Positions 32,393 through 44,418 of a DNA stretch of 64,000 nucleotides are shown piece by piece; the first letter of the stretch is position 1, and every line of letters starts with the position of its first letter. The DNA comes from Rhodoplanes serenus. GTDB taxonomy: Bacteria > Pseudomonadota > Alphaproteobacteria > Rhizobiales > Xanthobacteraceae. The notes beneath the pieces were generated by a model, which saw nothing but the letters and a program-made list of their open reading frames with translations, made no database searches and was not told where the DNA came from. Both the position numbers and the translations under genes were made by a program. Location: positions 1 to 64,000 of the forward strand of contig WNKV01000013.1 of assembly GCA_009720755.1 (NCBI GenBank), in the 5' to 3' direction.

Positions 32393-33085
32393 CTAAATCA
32401 GCAGCCCGTCGCGCAGCTCCAGCACCCGGTCGAAGCGGTTGACGATCTTGTCGTCGTGGGTGACCACCACGATGGCGGCCTGCTGCTCGACCGCCACCCG
32501 ACGCAGCAGATCCATCACCACCTGGGCACGCTGCGAGTCGAGCGCCGCAGTGGGCTCGTCGGCAAGGATGATGCGCGGCCGGTTGGCGAGCGCCCGGGCG
32601 ATGGCGACGCGCTGCGCCTCGCCGCCGGAGAGCTGGGCCGGGAAGGCATTGCGCCGGTGACCGACATCGAGATAGGCGAGCAGCTCATGCGCGCGGCGCT
32701 TCGCCGTGCCGGCACTCTCGCCGGCGAGCCGCAGCACCAGCGCGACATTGTCGGTCGAGGTGAGGAACGGCAGCAGATTGTGGAACTGGAAGATGAACCC
32801 GATGGTGGCGAGCCGCAGGCCACGAAGGTCGCTGCGCCGCCAGCGGCCCTCGCTGAACACCGGTTCGCCGGCGAGCCGCAGCTCGCCCGACGACGGCGCC
32901 AGGATGCAGCCGACGATGTTGAGCACGGTGGTCTTGCCCGAGCCGCTGGGGCCACGCAGACCGACGACCTCGCCGGCCGCCACCGTGAACGAGACGCCGC
33001 GCAAGGCGTCGACGCGCGTCTCGCCCTCGCCATAGTGCTTGCTCACGTCGACGAAGGAAATCAGCGGAGCCGGACCGTTGGCCAT
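32393..33085 (-). CDS. ABC transporter ATP-binding protein (MacB/DevA type)
   Basis: This 230-residue ATPase belongs to the LolD/DevA class, which works with FtsX-like permeases. Walker A is [17 protein letters not shown], the Q-loop IGFIFQFHNLLPFL, the signature LSGGEAQRVAIARAL and Walker B IILADEPTAALDSQ. It is the last gene of the six-gene export operon started by an ArsR-type repressor. The substrate is unknown. Start ATG 33085 lies 11 bases after the permease stop. Confidence 0.9.
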   Translation of the reverse strand: MANGPAPLISFVDVSKHYGEGETRVDALRGVSFTVAAGEVVGLRGPSGSGKTTVLNIVGCILAPSSGELRLAGEPVFSEGRWRRSDLRGLRLATIGFIFQFHNLLPFLTSTDNVALVLRLAGESAGTAKRRAHELLAYLDVGHRRNAFPAQLSGGEAQRVAIARALANRPRIILADEPTAALDSQRAQVVMDLLRRVAVEQQAAIVVVTHDDKIVNRFDRVLELRDGLLI

Positions 33086-33095
33086 GGCGCTGTCC

Positions 33096-34229
33096 TCACC
33101 CGGCCAGTGCGGTCGCAGGATCGACCTTGAGGGCGAGCCGCACCCCGAGGCTGCTGGCCAGGATGCAGACCAGCACCACGGCGGCGCCGAGCGCCAGCAC
33201 GTCGGGGCTCTCGACCACGACGCGGCGCGGGAAGCCGTCCTTGGCGGCGAGGATGAAGGCCACCCCGAACGCGAAGCCAATCGCTCCCATCGCCAGCGCC
33301 TGCTGCATGATGAGGCCGACGATGACCCGGTCGGGCGCACCGATCAGCTTCAGGGTGGCGATCTCGCGGGTCTTGTCGATGGTGAGCGTGTAGACGATCA
33401 GGGCGATGATGACGGTCGACACGATCAGCAGGAGCGACGTGAACAGGCCGATCTGACGACGCGCCCGCTCGATCACCGAGCGGCTGAGGACGGTCTCCTG
33501 CTCCTCCTGGGTGAGCACCGCGAGATGCTTCCAGCGGCGCACCCCATCGGCGACAGCGGCGACCGGAACATCCGGGCTCACCCGCGCCACCACGGCGTTG
33601 ACGATGTCGCTGGTCGCCTCGCTGCCGCCGCGGGCGAGCTCGCGACGCGCCGCCGGGGGGGCCAGCTCGAACTGGAGCTTTTGCGAGTCCCGCAGCGTGA
33701 TGAAGGCGACCGGGTCGCCGCCCGACGAGACCTGACGGGCCGTCAACCCGACCACCCGGAACTCACGACGTCCGAGACGGATGCGCTCGCCCACCGCGAC
33801 GCCGGCCGAGCGGTCGATCACCACCTCGTAGCGGCTCTGCGCGATCGCCCGGCCCTCGACGATGGCGGCGGGTCCGCCGGGGCGACCCGGCTCGAAGCCG
33901 ACGACGTAGAGGCGCAGCTTGCCGGCCGTCGTCTCGGTCTCCACCGACTGGAAGGTGAGCGAGCCAGCCTCGGTGACGCCGGCGACCCGGGCCACCGCCT
34001 CGCGGACATCACCGGGCAGGCGCGACGCCTCGGCGAACGGCCCGCGGGTGTTGGTCTCGACCACCCACAGGTCGACCGCGGGAGCGCGGGCGAGGGTCAG
34101 CGACTCGGCCACGAGGCCGCGATAGATGCCGAGCATCGACAGCACGATGGCGAGCAGCAGGCTGAGCCCCAGGCAGGTCAGCAGGAAGCGGCCGAGATTG
34201 TGCCGGATGTCGCGGATCGCCAGGTTCAC
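33096..34229 (-). CDS. ABC transporter permease (FtsX/DevC type)
   Basis: This 377-residue MacB/DevC-like permease has an N-terminal transmembrane segment (LLTCLGLSLLLAIVLSMLGI, about residues 16-35). A large periplasmic domain of about 220 residues follows. Three C-terminal helices include SLLLIVSTVIIALIVYTL and VVLVCILASSLGV, and the FtsX-family motif KTREIATLKLIGAPD stands between. The start overlaps the membrane-fusion gene by 4 bases. It would form an export unit with the neighbouring adaptor and ATPase. Confidence 0.88.
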   Translation of the reverse strand: MNLAIRDIRHNLGRFLLTCLGLSLLLAIVLSMLGIYRGLVAESLTLARAPAVDLWVVETNTRGPFAEASRLPGDVREAVARVAGVTEAGSLTFQSVETETTAGKLRLYVVGFEPGRPGGPAAIVEGRAIAQSRYEVVIDRSAGVAVGERIRLGRREFRVVGLTARQVSSGGDPVAFITLRDSQKLQFELAPPAARRELARGGSEATSDIVNAVVARVSPDVPVAAVADGVRRWKHLAVLTQEEQETVLSRSVIERARRQIGLFTSLLLIVSTVIIALIVYTLTIDKTREIATLKLIGAPDRVIVGLIMQQALAMGAIGFAFGVAFILAAKDGFPRRVVVESPDVLALGAAVVLVCILASSLGVRLALKVDPATALAG

Positions 34230-35407
34230 GGCCGTGCCCCTCCGGTCGCGCTGCCGCCGGGCGCGGCCTCGGCTGCCGCCGCACGGCCTTCGCGGAAGCC
34301 GCTTGCGGTGGCCGCGGCCAGGAGGGCGCCATCCGGCAGGCCGGCGACGAGCTCGACCCGGCCGTCATGGGTGCGGTGCCCGAAGCGGGCGGCCACCCGG
34401 GCGAGCCGGCCGTCGCGGATGACCCAGAGGAAGCCGGTGGCACCGTCGAACCGCTCGATCGCCTTCTCGGGCACCATCAGGGCGCGCGGCAGCACCGTCT
34501 TGGTGACGAACACCTCGGCCTGCTCGCCGAGATGGAAGTCGGGCGGGCAGTCGGTGCAGGTCACGTAGACGCGGCGCTCCTCGTTGACCCGGTCGCTTTC
34601 GAGACCGACCCGCGCCACGGTGCCATGGAACAGCCGCTGGGGCAGCGAGCGCAGCCGCACCTCGGCCGGCTGACCGACCGCGATGCCGCCCGATCTGGCC
34701 TCGTCCACATAGGCGAGAATCCACACCGTCTCCGGCGCCACCAGGGTGAACAGCGTCTCGCCGGCGCCGACGACGGCGCCGAGCTCCTTGGCGCGCGACA
34801 CCACGAGGGCGTCGAACGGCGCCTTCAGCTCGTGCTGGCCGAGCACCGCGAGATCGCTCACGAGCTGAGCGCGCGCGTCGTCGAGCTTGGCGCGCGCCGA
34901 GGCGATCTCGCTCTGGGCGACCAGCAGGTCGGCGCCGGCGATCGCCTCGTTGGCCTGCGACTCCTCGGCCGCCTCCTGCGACACCGACTGGCGCTCCAGC
35001 AGCGACTGGCGTCGCCGGTTGGTCTGCACCCGCTGGCGGTGCAGCGCCTCCGCCTTGCGGGCGGCCGCTTCGGCGACCGCGACGGCTGCTTCGGCGCTCG
35101 CCACCTGGGCGCGCGCCTTGGCGACCCGAGCCTGCTGCTCGCTCGCGTCGATGGTGGCGAGCAGCCGGCCGGCCGCGACGGTGTCGCCGTGGTCGGCGTT
35201 CAGGGCGTCGAGCGTGCCGGCGACCTTGAAGCCGGTGCGGCTCAGCACCCGCGCCTCGACGGTGCCGAGGCCGAACACCTTGACGGCAAAGTCCGTCTCG
35301 GGCCGCACTACCGACACCGTCAGCGGTGCGTTGCGGGCCCACAGGAGGCCGCCGCCGGCCGCGGCGACCGCCAGTCCGACGAGGGCGAGGACGACGACGC
35401 GGCGCAT
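34226..35407 (-). CDS. HlyD/DevB-type membrane fusion protein
   Basis: This 393-residue periplasmic adaptor has an N-terminal anchor (VVVLALVGLAVAAAGGGLLW), a lipoyl-like half near GTLDALNADHGDTVAAGRLL, and a long coiled coil from about residue 90 to 185 rich in Ala, Gln and Glu. The second lipoyl half APFDALVVSRAKELGAVV and a beta-barrel follow. A CTDCPPDFHLGEQ stretch carries two cysteines spaced CxxC, which is unusual for an adaptor. The Ala/Gly-rich tail is low complexity. It pairs with the downstream permease and ATPase. Confidence 0.87.
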   Translation of the reverse strand: MRRVVVLALVGLAVAAAGGGLLWARNAPLTVSVVRPETDFAVKVFGLGTVEARVLSRTGFKVAGTLDALNADHGDTVAAGRLLATIDASEQQARVAKARAQVASAEAAVAVAEAAARKAEALHRQRVQTNRRRQSLLERQSVSQEAAEESQANEAIAGADLLVAQSEIASARAKLDDARAQLVSDLAVLGQHELKAPFDALVVSRAKELGAVVGAGETLFTLVAPETVWILAYVDEARSGGIAVGQPAEVRLRSLPQRLFHGTVARVGLESDRVNEERRVYVTCTDCPPDFHLGEQAEVFVTKTVLPRALMVPEKAIERFDGATGFLWVIRDGRLARVAARFGHRTHDGRVELVAGLPDGALLAAATASGFREGRAAAAEAAPGGSATGGARP

Positions 35408-35420
35408 GGCGGGCTCCTGG

Positions 35421-38689
<3,269 letters not shown>

Positions 38690-38693
<4 letters not shown>

Positions 38694-39793
38694 GGCGTCA
38701 CCAGGCGGTCGCCGGACTTGAGGCCGGAGAGGATTTCGAGAGCATCGGGCTCGCCCGGCCGCTGGACCAGGCGGCCGCGCTGCACCGGCACCTCGATGCC
38801 GGCGCCGGCCGGATCGCCGTCGCGGGCGAGGCGGACATAGTCGATGCCGAAGCGGGTGCGGACGAAGCGGGCCGGCACCACCACGGCGTCGCGCTCGCCG
38901 GCCGACACCCAGACCCGGATTCGTTCGCCGACGAAATAGTCGCCGAGCCCGTCGACGGCGGCATCGGCGACGACGCGGCCGTCCTCGATCTGCGGATAGA
39001 CCAGCTTGATGGTGCCGAACATGGCGTCGCTCCGGCCGAGCGCCTCGCCGTCGATGCGCACCGTGTCGCCGGGCTTCAGGACGCGCGCGTGGCGCTCCGG
39101 CACGCGCAGGCGCAGCACGAAGTTGCCCTCGGCGATCATCGCGATGGCCTCGCCCGGCAGCGTCACGGTGCCGGGCGTCACCGGCACCTTGAGGACGCGG
39201 CCGGAGGTCGGCGCGAACACGGTGCCTTCGGCGAGCTGCTGCTCGATGACGCTCTTCTCGGCGCGCCGCGCCCGCAGCGCGTTGTCGGCGACGTTGAACG
39301 CGGTGCGCACCTCGTCGAAGCGCGAGCGCGGCACGGTGCCCCGCTCGAACAGGCTCTCGGTGCGGTCGAGATCGATCTTCGCCTGGGCGACCTGCGCCTC
39401 GAGGCCGGCGATCTGGGCATCGAGCGAGCCCATCTGGAGGATCAGCTTGGTGTCGCCGACCGCCGCGATCGCCTGGCCGCGCTCGACATGGTCGCCGTAC
39501 TTGACGTCGATCTTCGCCACGGTGCCGCCGATGCGGGCGCGGGCCGGCACCACATAGGCGCTCTCGACGGTGGCGAACACCGCCTTCTCGTCGCGAGTCG
39601 GGGCGGGCGTCACCGTGAAGGTGTCGGCGCGAGCCGGCAGCGTTCCGGTGGCGAGCAGCAGCGCCAGCATGGCGGCGCGCACCATCGCCCGCTGCCGGTC
39701 GTCGAGGCGGGCCAGGACACGTCGCCGACTCTTCGCGGGACCCTTGCGCGAGCGGGCGGGCGGACGGGCCGGCGGTGGGGGAAGGAGCTTCAT
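38690..39793 (-). CDS. RND efflux periplasmic adaptor subunit
   Basis: This 367-residue protein is the membrane fusion partner of the RND pump. A Pro/Arg-rich cytoplasmic start is followed by the hydrophobic segment MVRAAMLALLLATGTLPARA (signal or anchor, about residues 38-57). The first lipoyl half is IGGTVAKIDVKYGDHVERGQ, followed by a coiled-coil hairpin of about 80 residues. The second half APTSGRVLKVPVTPGTVTL and the barrel region end in LSGLKSGDRLVTP. The start overlaps the repressor stop by 4 bases. Confidence 0.9.
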
Positions 39794-40158
39794 CGGGGTG
39801 GCCTCTTGTCGGACGAAGGGGCTTGACGGGTGTTCGATGAGGAGACGCCGCCGGCGGCGGGCGTGCAGTAGATGCCGTGCAGGGCGGCGAGAAGCTCGCG
39901 GGCGGCGGGGCTCGCGATGGTGTACCAGACGGTCTGGCCGTCGCGCCGCGCCGTCACCAGCCCATCCTTGCGCAGCAGCGTCAGGTGCTGCGACACGTTG
40001 GCGATGCGCATGCCGAGCGTCTCGGCGAGTTCCCCGACCGAGCGGTCCCGGTCGAGCAGGGCGCACATCATCATCAGCCGGTGCGGGCTCGCCAGCGCCC
40101 GCAGCAGCGTGCAGGCGGAGCTGGCCGCGAACGACGGATCGGGGTTCCTTGTTTTCAT
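39790..40158 (-). CDS. ArsR-family repressor of the SqrR/BigR persulfide-sensor type
   Basis: This 122-residue winged-helix regulator has the recognition-helix region ETLGMRIANVSQHLTLLRKD and the wing DGLVTARRDGQTVWYTI. Two cysteines, C32 (MMCALLDRD) and C98 (LHGIYC), are 66 residues apart, exactly the spacing of the redox pair C41/C107 in SqrR. In SqrR and BigR this pair forms a polysulfide bridge that releases DNA. No metal-binding CxC of classic ArsR is present. It is the first gene of the export operon and probably represses it and the divergent DUF2892 gene through the inverted repeat at 40160-40177. The tail after residue 100 is variable. Confidence 0.85.
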   Translation of the reverse strand: MKTRNPDPSFAASSACTLLRALASPHRLMMMCALLDRDRSVGELAETLGMRIANVSQHLTLLRKDGLVTARRDGQTVWYTIASPAARELLAALHGIYCTPAAGGVSSSNTRQAPSSDKRPPR

Positions 40159-40159
40159 G

Positions 40160-40177
40160 ATTGCGAATATATGCAAT
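40160..40177. promoter_or_regulatory. Candidate operator of the SqrR-like repressor
   Basis: A perfect inverted repeat ATTGC-N8-GCAAT with AT-rich spacer GAATATAT starts 2 bases before the repressor start codon. The layout (short arms, 8-base spacer) matches operators of SqrR/BigR-type proteins. It lies in the 85-base gap between the divergent genes and could control both. Confidence 0.6.
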
Positions 40178-40243
40178 AATCGATATGAACACAACAACGA
40201 CTGCGCGGCCGTCGCGCGTCGTGTTTCGAACAGGAGGATTTCG

Positions 40244-40447
40244 ATGACCATCGACCGCGCCGTGCTGGCCTTCGCAGGCGTCATGGTGCTCGCCAGCGCC
40301 GCTCTCGCGGCGTTTGTGAGCCCGTGGTGGCTGCTGCTCACCGCTTTCGTCGGGGCCAATATGCTCCAGGCGGCCTTCACCCGATTTTGCCCCGCCGCTA
40401 TCCTGCTGCGGAAAGTGGGGCTGAGGCCCGGCTGCGCCTTCGATTGA
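40244..40447 (+). CDS. DUF2892 (YgaP-like) small membrane protein
   Basis: This 67-residue protein has two transmembrane helices (AVLAFAGVMVLASAALAAFV and WWLLLTAFVGANMLQAAFT). It ends FCPAAILLRKVGLRPGC, the DUF2892 pattern usually linked to rhodanese (YgaP) or to SqrR/BigR-controlled sulfide genes. A strong AGGAGG precedes ATG 40244. It is divergent from the persulfide-type repressor, supporting a role in sulfur handling. Confidence 0.88.
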   Translation: MTIDRAVLAFAGVMVLASAALAAFVSPWWLLLTAFVGANMLQAAFTRFCPAAILLRKVGLRPGCAFD

Positions 40448-40578
40448 CGCGGCTGCCGTCGTCTGCCGCCACCGCACGGCGATCGAGCATCGGCCACGGC
40501 TCTCCTCGTGGGGCTGTGCTGGATGGCTTCGGCTGCGGTGCGACAGGCGATGCCCTGACATCGACAAGGAGACGACCC

Positions 40579-40926
40579 GTGAAGACCAATTGGCCCGAGA
40601 TGATGAAGGAGCTGAGCGTCAGCCTGAAGGAGCTGCGCGGCGGTGCTCCCGACGTGATGAAGGGCTTCTCGTCCATCGCCCAGGCGGCGCTCGCCCCCAA
40701 GGCGCTCGACACCAAGACCAAGGAGCTGATCGCGCTGGCGATCGGTGTGGCGATCCGCTGCGACGACTGCATCGCCTTCCACGTCAAGGCGGCGATCGAG
40801 CAGGGCGCCACCAAGGAGGAGCTGATGGAGACCCTCGGCATGGCGGTCTACATGGGCGCCGGCCCGAGCGTCATGTATGCGAGCCACGCGGTGGAGGCTT
40901 ACGGCCAGCTCGCACCCAAGAGTTGA
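40579..40926 (+). CDS. AhpD-like carboxymuconolactone decarboxylase family protein
   Basis: This 115-residue all-helical protein has the AhpD redox motif C61-D-D-C64 with H68 (RCDDCIAFH). That suggests peroxidase-type or thiol-relay activity rather than lactone decarboxylation. GTG 40579 follows AAGGAGA with good spacing. It lies 131 bases after the DUF2892 gene and is probably co-expressed with it. Such proteins often accompany reactive-sulfur or oxidative-stress genes. Confidence 0.88.
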   Translation: MKTNWPEMMKELSVSLKELRGGAPDVMKGFSSIAQAALAPKALDTKTKELIALAIGVAIRCDDCIAFHVKAAIEQGATKEELMETLGMAVYMGAGPSVMYASHAVEAYGQLAPKS

Positions 40927-41109
40927 GCGGTCGACGCCGCGGCCGCCGCGGCTGAACGGACGGTCCCCGATCGACGACCATCGATCGACGTCTTGCGGAC
41001 GACGAACCAGGGTACAATGGAGGGCGGCCCGGCAGCGGGCCGCCCATTGTCGTTTTCCGAGGGAGAGAACCGGAGTGTCGGGCGCAACAATCGGCTGCGA
41101 GGACGGGCG

Positions 41110-42906
41110 GTGAGGCGCTTCGTCGTTCTGTTGATCGCGGCCGTGGTGCTCGCCGCCGGTCTCGCGCCCGCGCGGGCCGAGACCATTCGGATCGGCGTGC
41201 TGGCGTTCCTCGGGGCCGAGCGCAGCCTGGAGGAGTGGGGTCCCACGGCGCGGGCCGTCGAGGCCGGACTGCCGGGCACCACCGTCACCATCGTGCCCTA
41301 CGACCATGCCGGGCTCGGCCGCGCCGTGGCGGCCGGCGAGATCGATTTCCTCATCACCAATCCGGGCCACTATGTCGAGCTGGAGGTGGCGCACGGGGTC
41401 AGCCGCATCGCCACGCTCGAGTCCGGCCTGCCGGTCGCCGCCGCCATCGTGGTGCGGTCCGAGCGCAGCGACCTGCGCGACCTCGCCGACCTCGCCGGCA
41501 AGCGAGTCGCCGTCGTCGGCACGACCGCGTTCGGCGGCTTCCAGGCGGCCTGGCGCGAGCTGGCCGCCGCCGGTCTCGATCCGTTCCGCGATCTCGCCGG
41601 GCTCGACGGCGTCGGCTTCCCGATGACCGGCGTCCTCGACGCCGTGCTGACCAACCGGGTCGATGCCGGCATCGTGCGGGCCTGCCTGCTGGAGCAGCGC
41701 GAGGCGGACGGCGCCGTCGCCCGCGGAGCCCTGCGGGTACTGGCGCCACGCTCGACCGCCGCGACGTCGTGCCGGGTGTCGAGCCGGGTCTATCCGGACT
41801 GGCCGATCGCCAAGTTGCGCGGCACTGCGCCGGATCTCGCGAAGCGGGTGGCAACCGCGCTTCTCACCTTCCGGCCGGCGCCGGGCCAGGCGGGATGGAC
41901 GGTGCCGCTCGACTACCAGCCGGTGCACGAGGCGTTCCGCGACCTGAAGATCGGCCCCTACGAGTCGCTCCGCCACGTCTCGGCGCGCGAGCTGCTGGCG
42001 CGCTACTGGCAGGTGTTTGCGATCCTCGGCATCGCGCTCGGCGCGTGGGGCGTGCATGTGCTGCGGGTCGAGCGGCTGGTGCGCCGGCGCACCGCCGAGC
42101 TCGCCACCGTCAACGTCGATCTGCGCCGCGAGATCGAGCAGCGCCGCCGCGCCGAGGAGCGCGAGGCGCAGCACCGCCGCGAGCTCGACCACGCGGCCCG
42201 GCTGTCGATCCTCGGCGAGATGGCGGGCGGCATGGCGCACGAGCTGAACCAGCCGCTCGCCGCCATCGCCAACTACGCCGACGGCTGCGAGCTGCGACTC
42301 AAGACCGCGCCGGTGGACACCGCGGCGCTGGTCGGCGCAACGCGGCGCATCCGCCAGCAGGCGGAGCGTGCCGCCCAGGTGGTGCAGCGCATGCGCGCCT
42401 TCCTGCGCAAGCGCGAGCCGGTGCACGCGCCGCTCGATCTCGCCGAGGTGGCGGGCGAGGCGCTGGAGCTGTTCGAGGGGCCGGCGCGCCGCGCCGGCGT
42501 CGCGGTCGAGACGGTCTTCGCGGCGGGGCTGCCGGCCGTCCTCGGCGATCGCATCCAGCTCCAGCAGGTGCTGCTCAACCTGATGCAGAACGCCGTCGAC
42601 GCCTCGGCGGGGATGCCGGCCGCGACGCTGCGGGTGGAGACGGCGGCCCACGACGGCGGCGCCTGCGTGGCCGTCGCCGATCGCGGCAGCGGCATGCCGG
42701 CGGAGGTCAAGGCGCGGCTGTTCGAGCCGTTCTTCACCACCAAGCCGACCGGCCTCGGCCTCGGCCTGGCGCTGTGCCGCTCGATCGTCGAGGAGCATCG
42801 CGGCCGCCTCGAAGCGGCCGACAATCCGGGCGGCGGCACAGTGATGCGGCTGTGGCTGCCGGCGGCGCCCGACGACGACGGGAGAGAGGACGGAGACCCG
42901 CGATGA
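41110..42906 (+). CDS. ttrS: Tetrathionate sensor histidine kinase TtrS
   Basis: This 598-residue sensor has a signal-like N-terminus (RRFVVLLIAAVVLAAGLAPARA, residues 2-23). A periplasmic PhnD-like ligand domain (about 25-290, ETIRIGVLAFLGAERSLEEW at its start) is followed by one transmembrane helix (about 298-320) and a coiled linker. The HisKA domain has phospho-acceptor H377 (GGMAHELNQPLAAIANY), and the ATPase domain has NLMQNAVDAS, DRGSGMP and GLGLGLALCRSIVEEH. GTG 41110 with GAGGA upstream is favoured over TTG 40993. It overlaps ttrR by 4 bases, and the reductase genes lie nearby. Confidence 0.9.
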   Translation: MRRFVVLLIAAVVLAAGLAPARAETIRIGVLAFLGAERSLEEWGPTARAVEAGLPGTTVTIVPYDHAGLGRAVAAGEIDFLITNPGHYVELEVAHGVSRIATLESGLPVAAAIVVRSERSDLRDLADLAGKRVAVVGTTAFGGFQAAWRELAAAGLDPFRDLAGLDGVGFPMTGVLDAVLTNRVDAGIVRACLLEQREADGAVARGALRVLAPRSTAATSCRVSSRVYPDWPIAKLRGTAPDLAKRVATALLTFRPAPGQAGWTVPLDYQPVHEAFRDLKIGPYESLRHVSARELLARYWQVFAILGIALGAWGVHVLRVERLVRRRTAELATVNVDLRREIEQRRRAEEREAQHRRELDHAARLSILGEMAGGMAHELNQPLAAIANYADGCELRLKTAPVDTAALVGATRRIRQQAERAAQVVQRMRAFLRKREPVHAPLDLAEVAGEALELFEGPARRAGVAVETVFAAGLPAVLGDRIQLQQVLLNLMQNAVDASAGMPAATLRVETAAHDGGACVAVADRGSGMPAEVKARLFEPFFTTKPTGLGLGLALCRSIVEEHRGRLEAADNPGGGTVMRLWLPAAPDDDGREDGDPR

Positions 42907-43526
42907 AGCCCGCCCCCGTTTCGCCGGTCGTCTACGTGGTCGACGACGACGACGCCATGCGTGACTCGCTCCTGTTCCTGCTGGAGCCGCTCGGCCACGC
43001 CGTCGAGGTCTTCGCCTCCGCCGATGCGTTTCTGGCCGGCTACGACCCGCAGCGGGTCGCCTGCCTGGTCGCCGACGTGCGGATGCCCGGCATGAGCGGC
43101 CTCGCGCTGCACGAGGAGCTGGTGCGGCGCGGCTCGGTGATGCCGGTGATCATCATCACCGGCCATGGCGACGTGCCGATGGCGGTGCGGGCGATGCGCA
43201 CCGGCGCCATCGACTTCATCGAGAAGCCGCTCAACAACCAGGTGCTGATCGAGCGCATCGACGAGGCGCTGCGGCTCGCCACGACGCGCCACGCGGCGGC
43301 CCAGGAGATCGGGGCGATCCGGGCGCGGCTCGCCACGCTGACGACGCGCGAGCGCGAGGTCGCCGGCCTCGTCGCCGCCGGCAAGCAGAACAAGGCGATC
43401 GCCCACGCGCTCGGCATCAGCCTGAAGACCGTCGAGATCCACCGCCACAACGCGATGGACAAGATGGCGGCGACCACCGGGGCCGACCTCGCCCGCATGC
43501 TGACGCTGGCCGAGCGGGAGGGGTAG
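42903..43526 (+). CDS. ttrR: Response regulator TtrR (FixJ/NarL type)
   Basis: This 207-residue regulator has a receiver domain (residues 9-123) with acidic pocket VVDDDDAMRD, phospho-acceptor D58 in CLVADVRMPG, and conserved Lys in FIEKPLNNQ. The LuxR-type helix-turn-helix runs from LTTREREVAGLVAAGKQNKAIAH to ISLKTVEIHR. It should activate ttrBCA in response to tetrathionate. It is coupled to ttrS by an ATGA overlap. Confidence 0.93.
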   Translation: MKPAPVSPVVYVVDDDDAMRDSLLFLLEPLGHAVEVFASADAFLAGYDPQRVACLVADVRMPGMSGLALHEELVRRGSVMPVIIITGHGDVPMAVRAMRTGAIDFIEKPLNNQVLIERIDEALRLATTRHAAAQEIGAIRARLATLTTREREVAGLVAAGKQNKAIAHALGISLKTVEIHRHNAMDKMAATTGADLARMLTLAEREG

Positions 43527-43597
43527 GGCGCGCGCGCCTTACTCGACCAGCCGGCTGTTCCGCATGGCCGCGTGCCGTCAGTGTTCCCGGCCCGCCT

Positions 43598-44056
43598 TCA
43601 GCGGGAGAGACCGAACTGGATCTCGATCTTCTGGTAGGGTGCGCCGGGGCCGCGCCAGTCGTGATAGACCTCCCGGCTCTCGCCGGAGAAGTCGTGCCGC
43701 GAGCGTTCGATCGCGGCGACGAGCGGCGCGTAGCCCTGGCTGAACAGGGTTCGTACGGGTCCGTGATGAACCGCCGCGGCGACGATGATCGGCTCGAGAT
43801 GCACCAGCGCGATCTCGCCCTCGTAGGCGGCGGGCTTCTCCACCGGACGGCATATCGCCCAGTCGCACGGTGTCCTGCGGTCCCGCGGCAGATGGCGGGC
43901 GACCAGCACCCAGGGGCCGGCGACGGCGAGCCCCGACCGTTCGATCTGCCGCGTGATCAGCCCGCCGCACTCGGCCGCCGCGTGCTTCACGTCGCGCAGG
44001 CATAGGCGCCGGGCGATACGCAGCACCCACATGTCCGGCGTTTCCTTGATCTCCAT
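43598..44056 (-). CDS. GyrI-like/AraC-type effector-binding domain protein
   Basis: This is a stand-alone protein of 152 residues. The pattern of the GyrI-like fold is visible: an early MWVLRIARR strand, PWVLVARHLP in the middle, and AIERSRHDFSGESREVYHDW with KIEIQFGL at the end, containing the typical rEvY...EIq motif. ATG 44056 is used because GCGGAGGTGA lies just upstream. It lies between ttrR and ttrB on the opposite strand, so it may share the divergent promoter region with ttrB. The ligand and role are unknown. Confidence 0.7.
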   Translation of the reverse strand: MEIKETPDMWVLRIARRLCLRDVKHAAAECGGLITRQIERSGLAVAGPWVLVARHLPRDRRTPCDWAICRPVEKPAAYEGEIALVHLEPIIVAAAVHHGPVRTLFSQGYAPLVAAIERSRHDFSGESREVYHDWRGPGAPYQKIEIQFGLSR

Positions 44057-44111
44057 GGTCACCTCCGCGCGCCGGCGTAGCCCCGCGATAGTCGGCGGGC
44101 AAGCCAGATGG

Positions 44112-44171
44112 GAGATCGTTCTCCTCGTTTGACTCTGTCTCTAGCGTCCAGGGAGAAAAAATATCTCTCCG
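44112..44171. promoter_or_regulatory. Pair of GGAGA...TCTCC inverted repeats
   Basis: GGAGA-TCGT-TCTCC occurs at 44112-44125, and GGAGA with a 9-base A/T-rich spacer before TCTCC at 44153-44171. They share arms and lie upstream of the minus-strand GyrI-like gene and of ttrB. They are candidate regulator sites; no function is demonstrated. Confidence 0.35.
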
Positions 44172-44283
44172 GGTCGGGGCAGGACCGTCGGGCCGCCGGC
44201 AATCTCTCGCGCACGCCGCCCGGCGGACGCTGGCGGCGGCCCACCCCGCGGTTGTCGGGACAGCCGCGCGGAGGGCACTCCGA

Positions 44284-44305
44284 CCCTAAGGGTTAACCCC
44301 TAAGT
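44284..44305. promoter_or_regulatory. Candidate regulatory site before ttrB
   Basis: The heptamer CCCTAAG is repeated 14 bases apart around a palindromic centre GGGTTAACCC, forming a near-symmetric AGGGTTAACCCCT. It lies 115 bases before ttrB, a plausible place for TtrR binding. The rest of this 362-base gap (44057-44418) shows no gene. Confidence 0.45.
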
Positions 44306-44418
44306 CCCTGGGGGAAATCTCCAAATTCCTTTGTTCCGGGTGCCGGCCTAGCGTCGCGCAGGCTGCGAAGCGGGCTGTCGTCACGTGCCGGCGCTCCGCC
44401 GCCCACAAGGAGCCCGGC

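Noticed and set aside
40993-41109. Longer ttrS start (TTG 40993)
   Set aside because: The extra 39 residues are polar and precede a clear signal-type helix; GTG 41110 has GAGGA at the right distance.
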